A stretch of DNA of 64,000 bases from Siphonodentalium dalli (GCA_032622095.1 CP136062.1:165314590-165378589); one strand, 5' to 3'. Shown: positions 1 to 11,622, counted from the stretch's first letter. Notes: generated from the letters alone by a model not told the origin. Made by a program: numbers and translations.

Positions 1-162
1 ATGTAATGTAAATAGCCCAATAGGATGGAGAGGTGTCTGACATTATGTATAAAATAGGATTAATGATCTCCGAGTCATGTTAGAGGTTTATATAAGTATG
101 AAGATGTCGATCTAATGGAGCTTATATCTCAAGTCTCAAATTCAGGAAGTCTCATTAGACAA

Positions 163-596
163 GCCTGCAAATAGTGTGTCTGTCATTTGCAGAATGAGGT
201 CCCCAGAGGGTATTTAGTGAAGCCACATTTATCACACATTGTGGGCTAGCATCACCAAATTCACACTCTGCTTAGGCCTCAACTGCTATGGGAGATCTAG
301 GATCAGATTGAAGTTCCCCAGTTGAAGTTTGTGATGTTCATCCATTAGTCACCTCAATTATGCATTTTATCTTCTGCAAATTAGGGGATATAGAATCTTC
401 CCAGAAGGGGAAAAAGTAACTAAAAACATTGTTAATTTCAGACTATAGATACTTCCCAGAAGATAAGGCCTAAGCAGAATGTGGTCCCCAGAGGGTGAGT
501 TTGGTGATGCTGGCCCGCTGTGTGGGATAGCATCACTAAATTCACCCTCTGGGGACCTCATTCTGCAAATGTCAGACACACTATTTCCAGACTTGC
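163..596. mobile_element. M1 MITE copy in left palindrome arm (mirrored at 1852-2285)
   Basis: This copy starts near CAAGCCTGCAAATAGTGTGT and ends near its inverted counterpart. Both ends carry the M1 subterminal motif GAGGTCCCCAGAGGGTGAAT and its complement. There is no coding capacity beyond chance frames. Confidence 0.8.
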
Positions 597-818
597 TTAT
601 ATCTCAAGTCTGAAATTTCAGGAAGTCTCATTAGTGCGGATGATGATGTCTGGAGGAAATTTTAGCATTATAAATATATGCCTAATGACTTTCTGCGAAT
701 ATTTATTCATATTGGGTACTGATAACAGATGCTTTGTGTCTGGCAGAGACAGTATTATTTGTGAAATAAATATTATTAGTTGTGTCTTTGTATCTCCTCA
801 CGTGTGATGCATTTTCAA

Positions 819-1070
819 CCCTTTCATGACGGGAGCTGCGCTGGTGCAGCCTTAAAGATCCTGTGCCAGTGCATTCTCTTATATTCGAGTCTCCCACTGT
901 GAGCCTTGCATATATAAGAGAATGCACTGGCTTACAATGTCTAGGTAAATATTGTTAGGCCAATGTATTCTATTATAGATATGAGGCTACCTCGAGACTT
1001 GCATTTATAAGATAATGCATTGGCATAGGGTTTTCACAAAATTTCTGGAATATTGGAAGTCATTGAAGGG
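819..1070. mobile_element. M3 MITE (TTAA-type) in left arm (mirrored at 1378-1629)
   Basis: The element begins CCCTTTCATGACGGGAGC after TCAA (a mutated TTAA) and ends TGAAGGG before TTAA at 1071-1074. It contains two internal palindromic modules with arms like TGCATTCTCTTATAT. Confidence 0.8.
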
Positions 1071-1116
1071 TTAAGTACATTTCCCATTGGTAGTCCCAAT
1101 CCTGAACTTAAAGGTA

Positions 1117-1331
1117 CAGTAATGCTCTAATTAATCGACTCCTTAAATACAGCAGAATTATGGGTAAACTTTTCAGGATTTAGTCGGAAATATGGCTTGT
1201 TGCAATTCATCGGAAAGCTCTCGGGGAGAGCTTTCCGATGAATGGCAACAAGCCATATTTCCGACTAAATCCTGAAAAGTTTACCCATAATTCTGCTGTA
1301 TTTAAGGAGTCGATTAATTAGAGCATTACTG
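1117..1331. mobile_element. M5 hairpin MITE at the palindrome axis
   Basis: The ~215-bp element is almost a perfect hairpin, with ends CAGTAATGCTCTAA and its complement flanked by TA on both sides. This fits a Tc1/mariner-type non-autonomous element. Its two arms share private variants not seen in the M5 copies at 7.5, 17.6 and 24.4 kb, as expected if one arm was copied from the other. Confidence 0.85.
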
Positions 1332-1851
1332 TACCTTTAAGTTCAGGATTGGGACTACCAATGGGAAATGTACTTAACCCTTCAATGACTTCCAATATTC
1401 CAGAAATTTTGTGAAAACCCTATGCCAATGCATTATCTTATAAATGCAAGTCTCGAGGTAGCCTCATATCTATAATAGAATACATTGGCCTAACAATATT
1501 TACCTAGACATTGTAAGCCAGTGCATTCTCTTATATATGCAAGGCTCACAGTGGGAGACTCGAATATAAGAGAATGCACTGGCACAGGATCTTTAAGGCT
1601 GCACCAGCGCAGCTCCCGTCATGAAAGGGTTGAAAATGCATCACACGTGAGGAGATACAAAGACACAACTAATAATATTTATTTCACAAATAATACTGTC
1701 TCTGCCAGACACAAAGCATCTGTTATCAGTACCCAATATGAATAAATATTCGCAGAAAGTCATTAGGCATATATTTATAATGCTAAAATTTCCTCCAGAC
1801 ATCATCATCCGCACTAATGAGACTTCCTGAAATTTCAGACTTGAGATATAA

Positions 1852-2285
1852 GCAAGTCTGGAAATAGTGTGTCTGACATTTGCAGAATGAGGTCCCCAGA
1901 GGGTGAATTTAGTGATGCTATCCCACACAGCGGGCCAGCATCACCAAACTCACCCTCTGGGGACCACATTCTGCTTAGGCCTTATCTTCTGGGAAGTATC
2001 TATAGTCTGAAATTAACAATGTTTTTAGTTACTTTTTCCCCTTCTGGGAAGATTCTATATCCCCTAATTTGCAGAAGATAAAATGCATAATTGAGGTGAC
2101 TAATGGATGAACATCACAAACTTCAACTGGGGAACTTCAATCTGATCCTAGATCTCCCATAGCAGTTGAGGCCTAAGCAGAGTGTGAATTTGGTGATGCT
2201 AGCCCACAATGTGTGATAAATGTGGCTTCACTAAATACCCTCTGGGGACCTCATTCTGCAAATGACAGACACACTATTTGCAGGC
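1852..2285. mobile_element. M1 MITE copy in right palindrome arm
   Basis: This is the mirror image of 163-596, identical where compared. Confidence 0.8.
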
Positions 2286-2494
2286 TTGTCTAATGAGACT
2301 TCCTGAATTTGAGACTTGAGATATAAGCTCCATTAGATCGACATCTTCATACTTATATAAACCTCTAACATGACTCGGAGATCATTAATCCTATTTTATA
2401 CATAATGTCAGACACCTCTCCATCCTATTGGGCTATTTACATTACATATCTTGTACAAATATTCCCACACCATTTCTGGGAAAGCAGTAGCCCC

Positions 2495-2748
2495 CAAGCC
2501 TTGAAATAGTGTGTCTGTCATTTGCAGAATGAGGTTCCCAGAGGGTGAAGTTAGTGATGCTACCCCGCATAGCGGGCTAGCATCACAAAATTCACCCTCT
2601 GGGGACCTCATTCTGCTTACACCTCAGCAGAATGAGGTTCCCAGAGGGTGAATTTGGTGATGCTAGCCCGCTATGTGGGGTAGCATCACTAAATTCACCC
2701 TCTGGGGACCTCATTCTGCAAATGACAGACACCCTATTTCAAGGTTTG
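2495..2748. mobile_element. M1 MITE, short internally rearranged copy
   Basis: It begins CAAGCCTTGAAATAG and ends in the inverted form CTATTTCAAGGTTTG. It contains two successive GAGGTTCCCAGAGGGTGAA hairpins and lacks the usual ~250-bp centre. The flanks GTAGCCCC and GTAGGCCC look like a slightly decayed 8-bp target duplication. Confidence 0.7.
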
Positions 2749-2865
2749 GTAGGCCCTTTAATCATGCCAGCTTTCTTGTTTGGCTGATATAAATATAGTG
2801 TGAGATAACATAGCATTCAGACAGGTCTGTGTTTATGTTTACTATTGGATGAACATTTTGCCAGA

Positions 2866-3245
2866 CAGTACACATGCATTATCCATGATAAAATGGAGGA
2901 AAATAACTGAAGGGGAAATTGAGTAAGGTTACACCGTTTTTAATAGTAGGGCTAACTTTATAATATTGTCACTGTAGAGAGGTTACAGTAACAGCTCAGG
3001 TCCCCTGGTGCAATACCACCACAGAGTATATATACTAATCGCACCAGGGGACCTGTGAGTAAGAGTGGATGCAATGACATTTTTAAAAGACTTCTGAGCA
3101 GTTTGCCAGACAAGTACACATGCATTATCCATGATAATATGCTAGAGAATAACTGGAGGGGAAATTGAGTAATGTTACACCATTATAATAGCAGAGCTGT
3201 GTTTATAATGGGTTCCTGCACTAGAGAGGTCACAGTATGAGTGGT
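2866..3245 (+). repeat. Tandem duplication (~242-bp period) around a short hairpin
   Basis: The stretch from GCCAGACA through ATTGAGTAA to the TTATAAT block occurs at about 2866-2990 and again at 3108-3230. Between the copies lies a ~56-bp hairpin (2998-3053) with arms CAGGTCCCCTGGTGC and the complement. The hairpin is in the first unit only and may be a later small insertion. Confidence 0.6.
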
Positions 3246-3312
3246 TGCAATGAAATTTTTGGAATTAGTATTCAGGGGGGAGGGTTCCAACAAGGTAGAT
3301 AGTTAAAGTTAA

Positions 3313-3704
3313 CCCTTTACCCAACAGAACGGCCCTGTGCCAATGCATTCTCTTATATATGCGAGTCGACCATAGGTCGCCTCGCATATATAAGAGAATG
3401 CATTGGCTTAACACATTAAAAATTATAAAATTGTTAAAGAATGTAAGAAAAAATGGTAAAAAGTGTTAAAAAAAGATTTTTTTTAGGCCAATGCATTCTC
3501 TTATATATGCGAGGCGACCTATGGTCGACTCGCATATATAAGAGAATGCATTGGCACAGGGCATAACTGTAACTATCACAATGTGGTCAAGGAGCCGGTT
3601 CCAATGATATCCATATTTGTATGGTTCTATTGAGACAGACCGAAGATATTTTAGGCTGTTGAAGCTTTATTTGGCCGTTTTTGGCCGGTTTGTTGGGTAA
3701 ATGG
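3313..3704 (+). mobile_element. M2 MITE, full length, TTAA target
   Basis: TTAA lies at 3309-3312 and 3705-3708. The left end is CCCTTTACCCAACAG and the right end is close to its complement. Two ~69-nt palindromic modules are present, the second in inverse orientation, separated by an AT-rich spacer. No coding capacity is seen. Confidence 0.88.
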
Positions 3705-3716
3705 TTAAAGGGAATA

Positions 3717-4090
3717 AGGCACTCACAGAGTGGGCTAGCATCACCCTCTGGGAACCTCATTCTGCTGAGGCATCAACTGCTATGGGAGTCCTTAAGGATC
3801 AGATTGATGTTCCCCAGTTGATGTTGGTGATGTTCACCCACTTGTCACCTCAATTATGCATTTTAACTTCTGCAAATTAGGGGATATATAAACTGAACAG
3901 AAGGGAAAAAGTAACTGAAAACAATGTTAATTTGAAAATATAGAATACTTCCCAGAAGTTGTGGCCTAAGCAGAATGGGATTCCCAGACGGTGAATTTAG
4001 TGATGCTAGCCTCCTGTGCGGAGTTCGGTCCCTAAATTCACCCTCTGGGGACCGCATTCTACAAATGACAGACACACTATTTCAAGGCTT
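3717..4090. mobile_element. M1 MITE copy, 5' part degraded
   Basis: It has the M1 middle and one full terminal hairpin ending ACAGACACACTATTTCAAGG. Its segment near 3860-3875 keeps TTAA exactly where an M2 element has inserted in the M1 copy at 62.6 kb, so it serves as a paralogous empty site. Confidence 0.75.
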
Positions 4091-4099
4091 ATACCAGCA

Positions 4100-5510
4100 C
4101 CTGGATGTCAAGATGATGGGAGGGGGAGGGGAAAGCTGGAGGAACTTGGTCTCAGTGAACACATTGTTTTTATTGTTTACTGCCCATTAAGCGACACCCA
4201 TAGGCAGAATGCCATGTATCTAGAAGATTCACTTGTTAAATATTTATACATGCATGCATCAAATATTTATACCAAACATATCATGTAATCAAAACACACA
4301 AACAAACAGTGTTGAGCTTTGGATTTCTTGGCTAGCCAATCACCAGTTATGTGGTCAGCAAGTGCACGAACATATATAGCTGGATTCCGAAATGTAAATA
4401 TTTTCATATCTTTCTATCAGCAGAGCTGTCAAAGCCAACATATATCCACTGAACCTTGGTGAACCCAGCTTCGCTAATTGATCTCTATAGAAGAAAATTC
4501 TAAGAATTTTCGGGAACAAATTACCTTGGAACTGATATTTTATTTGTATACAAATTGCTGTTTAGCCAGATTAATGCTCAGTAATGGCCGATCTATACAT
4601 TGATCTCATCAGATATATTTAGGCTTTCAGCAAATATAGATGAGATTTTTCCTCCTTAAAATTAAACAGGCTCTACACTGGGCTCTATGGAAGCCAAAGA
4701 AATAGTAATTTAGGAGCGTTAATTCGGATTATGTATCTTTAAAGATTAACAATATTGTACTGAAGTGGCCCAGGGGTTATGTGTGATTACTGAAATGAGT
4801 TCAAACAAGGGCAGGATGGCTAATAAAGATGCTTCATAATTCAGACAAATTTATATGTTCTTTTTATGTGGCCATAATTATTACCAGTGATATAATCACC
4901 TGTGGCTATTTTAATTTTATTACCTTTGTAACCCTGTTTTTGAGGTTATTTTTTAGATAAAAACACTGTGGATAAACTAAACTTGTTGCTTCATCTGACT
5001 AGAATTGAAGACATTGAGTCAATAATTTTTTAGTTCACACTATTTTATGAAGAGGTTTTACGTGGTAGTATTGATATGGTGTTACACTGTCGTCACTACC
5101 CTGTGGGGTGCTTGGTATATCTTCAAGTGGGGTATAAAAGCAAATAAAATCTGCTGTGAAGGTCTGACCCTTATTGTTATTATCTGTGTTTTCCCATGGA
5201 CTCAAAGGATTATCATATGTATTATCAGTTAATTTAGTGTTTGTTTAATACATTTATTGGTTTTAACACTTTGCCTTCAAGGCTACTGAACTGCCCAGTT
5301 AGACCACATTTAGGGTATACTTTAAATGCATGTATAAACCACATGTAATCATTAACTGGTATGAAATAGTAACTTCCAGTAAAATTGCTGCTTCAGCAAA
5401 TTTATATATGTCATAGAAATGTCAGCAGTTTAATAGCTATAGTGTATCAGCAGTTAAGGAATATAACCAGTGTTCATTTACAGCATTTAATCATGGTGCC
5501 CAGCAGTAAC
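4100..5510. other. Intronic/flanking sequence with no recognised feature
   Basis: This is AT-rich sequence with only short chance frames, for example 5047-5232. I see no repeat family or exon-like segment in either strand. Confidence 0.5.
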
Positions 5511-5511
5511 A

Positions 5512-5690
5512 GAACCATTCATCTCATAGTGAGCCTCCCATATATAAGAGAATTCACTGGCTTACAAGGTCAAGGCAAATATTGTATTCTCTTATATATG
5601 CAAGAACTCGCATATATAAGATAATGCATTGGCACAGGGTTTTTGCAAAATTTCAGGAAGCTCCAGTCATGGAAACCCAATGATAATATG
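5512..5690. mobile_element. M3 MITE fragment
   Basis: It contains the M3 hairpin halves (TATATAAGAGAATTCACTGG, CTTATATATGCAAG) and the GGGTTTTTGCAAAATTTCAG to CTCCAGTCATGGAA end. One module and one terminus are missing. Confidence 0.6.
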
Positions 5691-6101
5691 CTAGAATGCT
5701 GGAGCAAACATTTCATTTTGGCAAAATATGTTGACTTGCTGAGTTGATATGGTTGGCACCTCGTCCTCTCACAAATTCAACATGAAACCCTTTTCTTTGC
5801 TCAAATTGAAATGTGGAACACTGGAATTGCAAATAGAATTGAACCAACCTGGTCATAGCTTTAAAGTGATGTGAAACACTCCACTGACGGAATAACAAAT
5901 AATAATACCAAAATAATTATTTTCATTAATTTGATATCCAGATAGTCAGAAAACAGTGTCATCGTCATAAACGAATTGCACTCAGTGATTATTATTGGTG
6001 CAATCATTGTCATAATGTTTATGCCCAATAAAGTGATTTGAATAAAGTAGTAAATATTTATATTTGTGCACAGTACAACCATTATTATACCCCCCACAAC
6101 A

Positions 6102-6119
6102 AGGGGGGGGGGGGGGGGG
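6102..6119 (+). repeat. Poly-G tract
   Basis: An 18-nt G run flanked by AAC and TATAC. It is prone to length error in sequencing. Confidence 0.8.
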
Positions 6120-6186
6120 TATACTGTAATTAGCTTGTCCATCCGACTCTGCTAGCCGTCTAGCCATGGATGCAAGTTTGTCCGAG

Positions 6187-7200
6187 CTTTTATTAGTTGA
6201 GTTTTTCAAAAACTCGACTTATGGTTTGACGAGGGACGGTTGGCGGGCGGGCGGCAGGCCCGCCATCTGATGAGGGACGGTTGGCGGGCGGACCTAAAGA
6301 ATGCCTTATAACTTTGACATTTGTGAACGGATTCAAAAAATTTTGGTATGGCAGTTGCTCCCAATGACTATTTACTGCCTGTAGAAAATGGGTCATGTCC
6401 GAACTTTTTTACAAGAGTTATCTATCTTAGATGATTTTTAGTTAAGTTTTTCACCGATAGCGCGATAACTCACGCAAATATTAACCAATTTCAACAATGT
6501 TTGGTATATGAGACTCTTGCAACAATATCTCGGACGAGTTCGAAAACCAGGTTTGTCCGAATTTTTTTTCCGTAGTTATGGGTCTTAGTTTGTCTATTTT
6601 TAGCAAATTTATCACCGTTAGCGCGATAACTCGATGAAATATTAACCGATTTCAACAATATTTGGTATATTAGTCTCCTGCAACAATATCTCAGACGAGT
6701 TCGAAAACCAAGTTTGTCCAATTTTTTTTCGTGGAGTTACGGGTCTTAGTTTGTCTATTTTTAGCAATTTTATCACCGTTAGCGCGATAACTCGATGAAA
6801 TATTAACCGATTTCAACAATATTTGGTATATGAGTCTCCTGCAACAATATCTCGGACGAGTTCGAAAACCAGGTTTGTCCGAATTTTTTTTTGCAGAGTT
6901 ATGGGTCTTAGTTTCTCTTTTTTTGACAATGTTATCACCGTTAGCGCGATAAATCAATGAAATATTAACCGATTTAAACAATATTTGGTATATGAGTCTA
7001 GTGCAACAATATCTCGGACGAGTTTGAAAACCTGGTTTGTCCGAGAAAAAAATCCGGAGTTATGTATCTTAGTTTGTCAATTTTAATCAAAATTTTATCA
7101 CCGTTAGTACGATAACTCAATGAAATATTAACGGATTCAATTGATATTTGGTATATAGGTCTATTGCAATAATATACCACCGTCCATGCGTACCCGTTGT
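6187..7200 (+). repeat. Array of ~161-bp repeats behind a hairpin head (pearl/160-bp-satellite-like)
   Basis: The head at 6187-6300 is TTATTAG plus a hairpin (GTTGAGTTTTTCAAAAACTC), then two GAGGGACGGTTGGCGG units. Five monomers follow. The GCGCGATAAC landmark (GTACGATAAC in the last) is at 6460, 6621, 6782, 6944 and 7107, so spacing is 161-163 bp. Conserved blocks include TTTGGTATAT and CTCGGACGAGTTCGAAAACC. The same head and monomer recur at 58.3 kb. Bivalves have a known ~160-bp satellite and tandem-repeat-bearing 'pearl' elements; membership here is inference. Confidence 0.8.
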
Positions 7201-7465
7201 TCCTACATTTTTTGGTAATTTTTTTTAAACTTTACACAGATATTTAGTGCCATGGGAACCTGTGCACCTGCGATTATGAGGTCTGTCTGACTTTTTTGTG
7301 GAGTTATCCCCCTTTTTCGACTTGGGAAAATTTTCAATATGGGGGGTATACCTTGGTCCCACCTGGGACAGACCCATCTCTAGTGTTTTCTGAAATGGTA
7401 TACAGTCCATGTGGTTGATATTTTTGACAATCTTAGTTGATTGTTACATTCTTCCAGTGGAGATA

Positions 7466-7678
7466 CAGTAATGCTCTAATTAATCCACTCCTTAACCACA
7501 GCATAATTATGGATAACTTTTCAGGATTTAGTCGGAAATATGGCTTGTTGCCATTCATCGGAAAGTTCTCGCCGAGAGCTTTCCGATGAATGGCAACAAG
7601 CCATATTTCCGACTAAATCCTGAAAAGTTACCCATAATTCTGTTGTGGTTAAGGAGTTGATTAATTAGAGCATTACTG
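7466..7678. mobile_element. M5 hairpin MITE, full
   Basis: The ends CAGTAATGCTCTAATTAATC and its complement are flanked by TA at 7464-7465 and 7679-7680. The arms are ~106 bp with a few arm-to-arm differences, and the tip is CTCTCGCCGAGAG-like. Confidence 0.88.
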
Positions 7679-7833
7679 TAGTGTTTTGATACTAACTGAT
7701 TGTTTTTAATTAGTGAAATAAGTGCAAGAAATAAGTCCACAATATGTCTTTAATATGAGATTCACTGAGGAGGGAATATTTGATATACTGAGTCTGAAAA
7801 TAAAATGTAATTTGTCAATTTCTATTTTCACAG

Positions 7834-7908
7834 AATACAAGAAAGCAAAGCAAGAAATCAAAAGAGCCTCTTCCGATACAGTAAAACTGCAGAAAAAAGC
7901 TCGAAAAG
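7834..7908 (+). CDS. MTSS1: MTSS1 exon: basic helix segment of the IMD (I-BAR) domain
   Basis: The 75-nt exon follows TCTATTTTCACAG and ends before GTAAATC. It starts with two bases that complete a split codon (E) and then reads YKKAKQEIKRASSDTVKLQK followed by KARK, ending one base into a Gly codon. The MTSS family has the same motif in the long C-terminal IMD helix, where the Lys/Arg cluster is implicated in binding acidic phosphoinositides. The phase-1 end joins cleanly to the exon at 29430 across a 21.5-kb intron. The exon coding for the preceding helix is not visible upstream and probably lies beyond the window. An M9 MITE begins only ~45 bp past the donor. Confidence 0.88.
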
Positions 7909-7956
7909 GTAAATCATCAGACCACCAGTTGAGATACATGTAATGCCACATCTTAA

Positions 7957-8306
7957 AGGGGTACTGTTTACTAAATCAGGCCATTTATGGGACCATCTCC
8001 TATTATACTCAACAGAATATATGCAACAAATGAATGAATTTGAGCCAGGGGTGAGTGCAAAATACAATGATGTGCTCTATTAACGATGTAAACAACATGG
8101 TAATTATAATTAAAAAAGAGTTTATGGCTTGAGCCATTAATTTTATTCATTTTCGTTATAATTATCAGTGGTTGTTATATGTGGTTCTTTTTACATGAGT
8201 GTATTTAACTCTTATTCTTGACTCATTAATTCATTTATTGGATATTTTCTGTTGAGTATAGTAGGAGATGGCCAATAAATGGTTGGATTTAGGTACAATC
8301 CCCCCT
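7957..8306. mobile_element. M9 MITE, TTAA target
   Basis: TTAA lies at 7953-7956 and 8307-8310. The ends are AGGGGTACTG and AATCCCCCCT, and the inside has ATATATGCAACAAATGAATG as in the other M9 copies. Its inverted halves are partly decayed. It sits just downstream of the exon donor at 7909. Confidence 0.75.
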
Positions 8307-8440
8307 TTAAAAAGGTTCAACTAGAGAACAGGGAATCAGTGACATTGCTGCAGTGCTTGTTTATATCAAACCTATTCTCCTGTTAAGGAGAGTTTGGCTT
8401 CATCATCTGCAGCCGTATATTGCTAAGTAATGGTTAGACA

Positions 8441-8506
8441 CAAGAATTGTTCTTTACCAGAATCAATCGAGTCGAAGACGAGATTTATTCTGGTAAAGAA
8501 CTATTC
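8441..8506. repeat. Short inverted repeat
   Basis: GTTCTTTACCAGAAT and ATTCTGGTAAAGAAC form a ~15-bp stem with a ~30-nt loop. Surrounding sequence 8310-8890 shows nothing else recognised; the frame at 8447-8629 begins inside this hairpin and is not convincing. Confidence 0.6.
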
Positions 8507-8884
8507 GCGTGCTCTGACCGACTTAGAGCACAATTGGTCCAACATAATGCAATCATCTGGAAATGTGCTGTTGAGCATGTTTTGACCATGACGCACAATC
8601 CGTGTGCTGGCCGCGATTGGACACAATAGCCGGTTAGCCACCCCCAATAACGTGATTAACGTGATATGATCGCCGTTGAATGCAATTAGATATATCCGAA
8701 ACAACAAGGACTGTTCCCACTTTGAAGCACTCGTGAGATTTGTCTGTTATGAGTTGCGTGTGCCTAACAATGGGATAATCACTGAACTATTCCTTCGCCA
8801 GCCTTGGGAATTGGTGTGCTTTACCAAAAATCAGGGAACGGTTGCAACAATGGGATTGTGCTCTAAATATATTTAACCATTTGT

Positions 8885-8995
8885 ATACTAAGTATTCGTT
8901 GACAAGTAGTTCCCTTAGGAAATGTTCAGATAATAAGTTCAACAGGATGTTTTGTTGAAATTATTATCTGAACATTTCCCACTAATGAATATGAA
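8885..8995. mobile_element. M6 MITE fragment folded into a hairpin
   Basis: GGAAATGTTCAGATAATAAG followed by TTCAACA is mirrored by TGTTGAAATTATTATCTGAACATTTCC (read in two halves) at 8919-8981. These are the M6 core motifs. Confidence 0.6.
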
Positions 8996-9040
8996 TCCTT
9001 TTGCACTTAAATTATCTTTTTGTCTGTCTGCCATCTGCTT

Positions 9041-9480
9041 TTATTAGCTCACCTGAGACAAAGTCTCCGGTGAGCTATAGTCATCACTCCTCGTCTGTCA
9101 ATCTGTTCATCCGTCCGTCGTACCGTCCATCAAGAATCGTCTTCTTCTTCAAAAGTATAACACCGAATGGATTCATATTTGGTGTGGATGTTCCCCTGGT
9201 GACTCACATTCAGATTTGTTCTAATGAAGTCACCAGGTCAATTAGTTGAAAACCAGGGCCATAACTATATTCCTCCATAGTAATTCTTAGAACGACTTCA
9301 TCTTAAGAACCATTGGGCTGATTTAGCTTATATTTGTAATGGAGGGTTCTTGGGTGACTGGGGATCAGATTTGTTCAAATGGGGTCGCTGGGTCAAATTG
9401 TGGCAGAGCCAGGGACATAACTCTTAAAAAATGATTAAATTGAAATCCTTGTTAACTGAACAATGAACATCCCTACAAAT
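9041..9480 (+). mobile_element. Hairpin-headed, tandem-repeat-type element (AGCTCACC family)
   Basis: A TTTATTAGCTCACCTGAG head forms a hairpin with CTCCGGTGAGCTATAG. It is followed by a TCCGTCCGTCGTACCGTCC tract and about two degenerate units with ACTCACATTCAGATTTGTTC. The architecture (hairpin, CCGTCCG tract, degenerate units) matches the M8 and 161-bp elements. Similar AGCTCACCTGAG repeats are, to my knowledge, widespread in bivalves. Confidence 0.65.
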
Positions 9481-9644
9481 GAATAATAGTCTATTCCAAT
9501 GTATACTGTTATAGCTGTATTCATCTGTAAAAAACATACATTGTAATGGTACAGTCTTCATTTAAATGGATGGTTAGATAATATCAGCTAATTACAGACA
9601 GATGAATGCCCTATATACTCCCATTGATTCCTTTGTAGAGATCA

Positions 9645-9835
9645 AGCCTTAAAATAGTGTGTCTGTCATTTGCATAATGAGGTCCCCAGGGCAGAGGGTG
9701 GATAGTGATGCTACCGGGTACCCCACACAGCAAGTTAGCATCACTAAATTCACCCTCTGGTGACCTCATTCTGATTAGCCCTCATCATCTGGGAAGTGTC
9801 GAGTCTCAAATTAACATTGTTTTTATTTGCTTCTT
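9645..9835. mobile_element. M1 MITE fragment
   Basis: It starts CAAGCCTTAAAATAGTGTGT, has the GAGGTCCCC/CACCCTCTGG terminal hairpin and runs into the M1 middle (AAATTAACATTGTTTTTATT), where it stops. Confidence 0.7.
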
Positions 9836-11622
9836 TGGACTTATCTGAACATTCATATGAATGAATGGGAATCAAATGACTATCCATACATACTGATATG
9901 TTATGAAAGGGGCCTGAGTATTAATATGAAAGATGATCGATGGAAAATTGTTGATATACCAGCTGAAAATACTTGCCACAGCATTTTCCTCATAAGTGAA
10001 ACAAACGCTCTTTATTTTTACCATATCAGGAATAGACTAACACGCGATGCTCTTTTCTATTCCATGCCGTGCACATGGCTGTTGTTTGTTTGGAACCCAA
10101 ACACTGTGCTCAATGTTGTATTTTTGATGACTTCAATGCATCTTTCTGGGATATATAGTCCAGTCCCCGTAGAAAGGTAGTTTTAAGTATTTATTGACCT
10201 ATTTCGATACAAGCAAAATAAAAAAGTTAATATTATTTTGGAGAGCAAACCGTTTTACATTAACCCTGCACCAGTTATCACGTCTCGCTAAGAATGGCAG
10301 CATCTTGATGATGCCTAGCGGCAGAAACAATGCTGAACTTCAACAAACGAATCAAGCTTTTTGTTAAAATAATCTATATCTCCAATACACGTTATATTTG
10401 TAAGATACACTGAATCTTCGCATTTTGTCTCAGACATACAGCGTAGCAAACATAAACATCATGGCTTTGGTGTTTCATTTGATCCAGTTAGTGACGCATA
10501 TAGACAATTATCACTCCCAACATGAGAGTCCTTTGTGGTTTCATAACTTTAATATAGTGTTGTTTATCCTCTTAATAATGTGTTTTGGGTGATCTTTATA
10601 CTTTGATTTGATGGAAGTTCAAGTCTCCATTTCTTCCCATGAGATGTCAGCAATTGCTTTGTATCTGTCAACACTGATGAGTTCTGTTTTTATCTGTGTA
10701 AATAATTGCACTTATACATAATGGCCTTCATTCAAGTCAAATGTACTTTAGATTGAGTCACCAATAATGGCTTTCTACAAGTCAAATGTACTTTAGATTG
10801 AGTTATTACTGCCTCCTACTTTTTGCATGTTTAATAATTGATGGAAGGTGGCATTTAGCGTGTTAAACTGGTGAGTTTCATACTTCAGGCTGTACTATAT
10901 ACTTCTGCTACATGTACTGCTGAGGGATGGTGTAAACGTACTTGTTTCTATTTCCTCTTGTGTACTTAACAAAGAGTCCGTTTGTGAAGGATTTGTCTGC
11001 GCACCCCGCATTTGTCACACAAAGATGTATGACAGTTATAATCTAATCATCATTGTGATCATAAACACGCTGTGGGCAGGATGTGAAGCAAGCTATAATA
11101 TATGTGCAGACCTGTGATCTGTGACATATTGTACATCTTATGGGCCATAAAATTTACTTCTGTAGTTCTCAGGCCTCCTGTGAATAAAGAAATAACGGGG
11201 ACGACTTATTGAAGTAATATTTTCATAGCCCATCTGTTTTACACTAAATAATGTTCCGTGATTGGCAGCTGGCAATTGGGTCACCCGTTTCATACACAAA
11301 TAACACACAGACCATAACACGGTCATGACATCAAAATTGTTTACCTAATCAAATCTGACCTAATCACTAAAATATTGGGCTGACTTGATGTGCTTCGTGC
11401 ATAGTGTCATATTCTCGGCAAATTATTGTGAAAATAAATAAGAATACATTCAGCTTTTTTATGGAAATAAATCATCAAAAATCTGTATATTGTTTGGTTT
11501 ATAAAATATTTTAGATAAATATTAGAATTGAATGTAGTGGGTGTTTGTGTTATTGGAGATACAGCTCTGTGGTCGTTGTCGTCACATTCAGTGAGAACCG
11601 CTTAGCGACCGTATTGTTGTCA
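9836..11622. other. Intronic sequence, no recognised gene
   Basis: A 117-residue frame at 9827-10180 has no recognisable motif and starts in M1 sequence. A 24-bp segment (CAAGTCAAATGTACTTTAGA plus TTGAG) is repeated at about 10735 and 10777. Nothing else is seen. Confidence 0.5.

Larger units (their letters stand above)
1..2447. repeat. Giant near-perfect palindrome, arms ~1.22 kb, continuing to the window edge
   Basis: Base n pairs with base 2448-n from position 1 to 2447. I checked both ends, the M3 and M1 copies and the centre by eye. The only differences seen are the central GGG (1223-1225) and a mismatch at 1204/1244. The axis at 1224 is the tip of an M5 hairpin MITE. Each arm carries an M1 and an M3 copy. 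The arm may extend left of the window. It could be a recent fold-back duplication or a fold-back sequencing/assembly artefact. Confidence 0.95.

Noticed and set aside
367-2081. Open frames repeated on opposite strands in the first 2.1 kb (e.g. MSDICRMRSPEGEF type)
   Set aside because: They are mirror copies of M1 MITE sequence in the two palindrome arms, not genes.
9827-10180. 117-codon + strand frame
   Set aside because: No recognisable domain, starts in M1 sequence, no splice-compatible phase with the host gene, composition like the intron.
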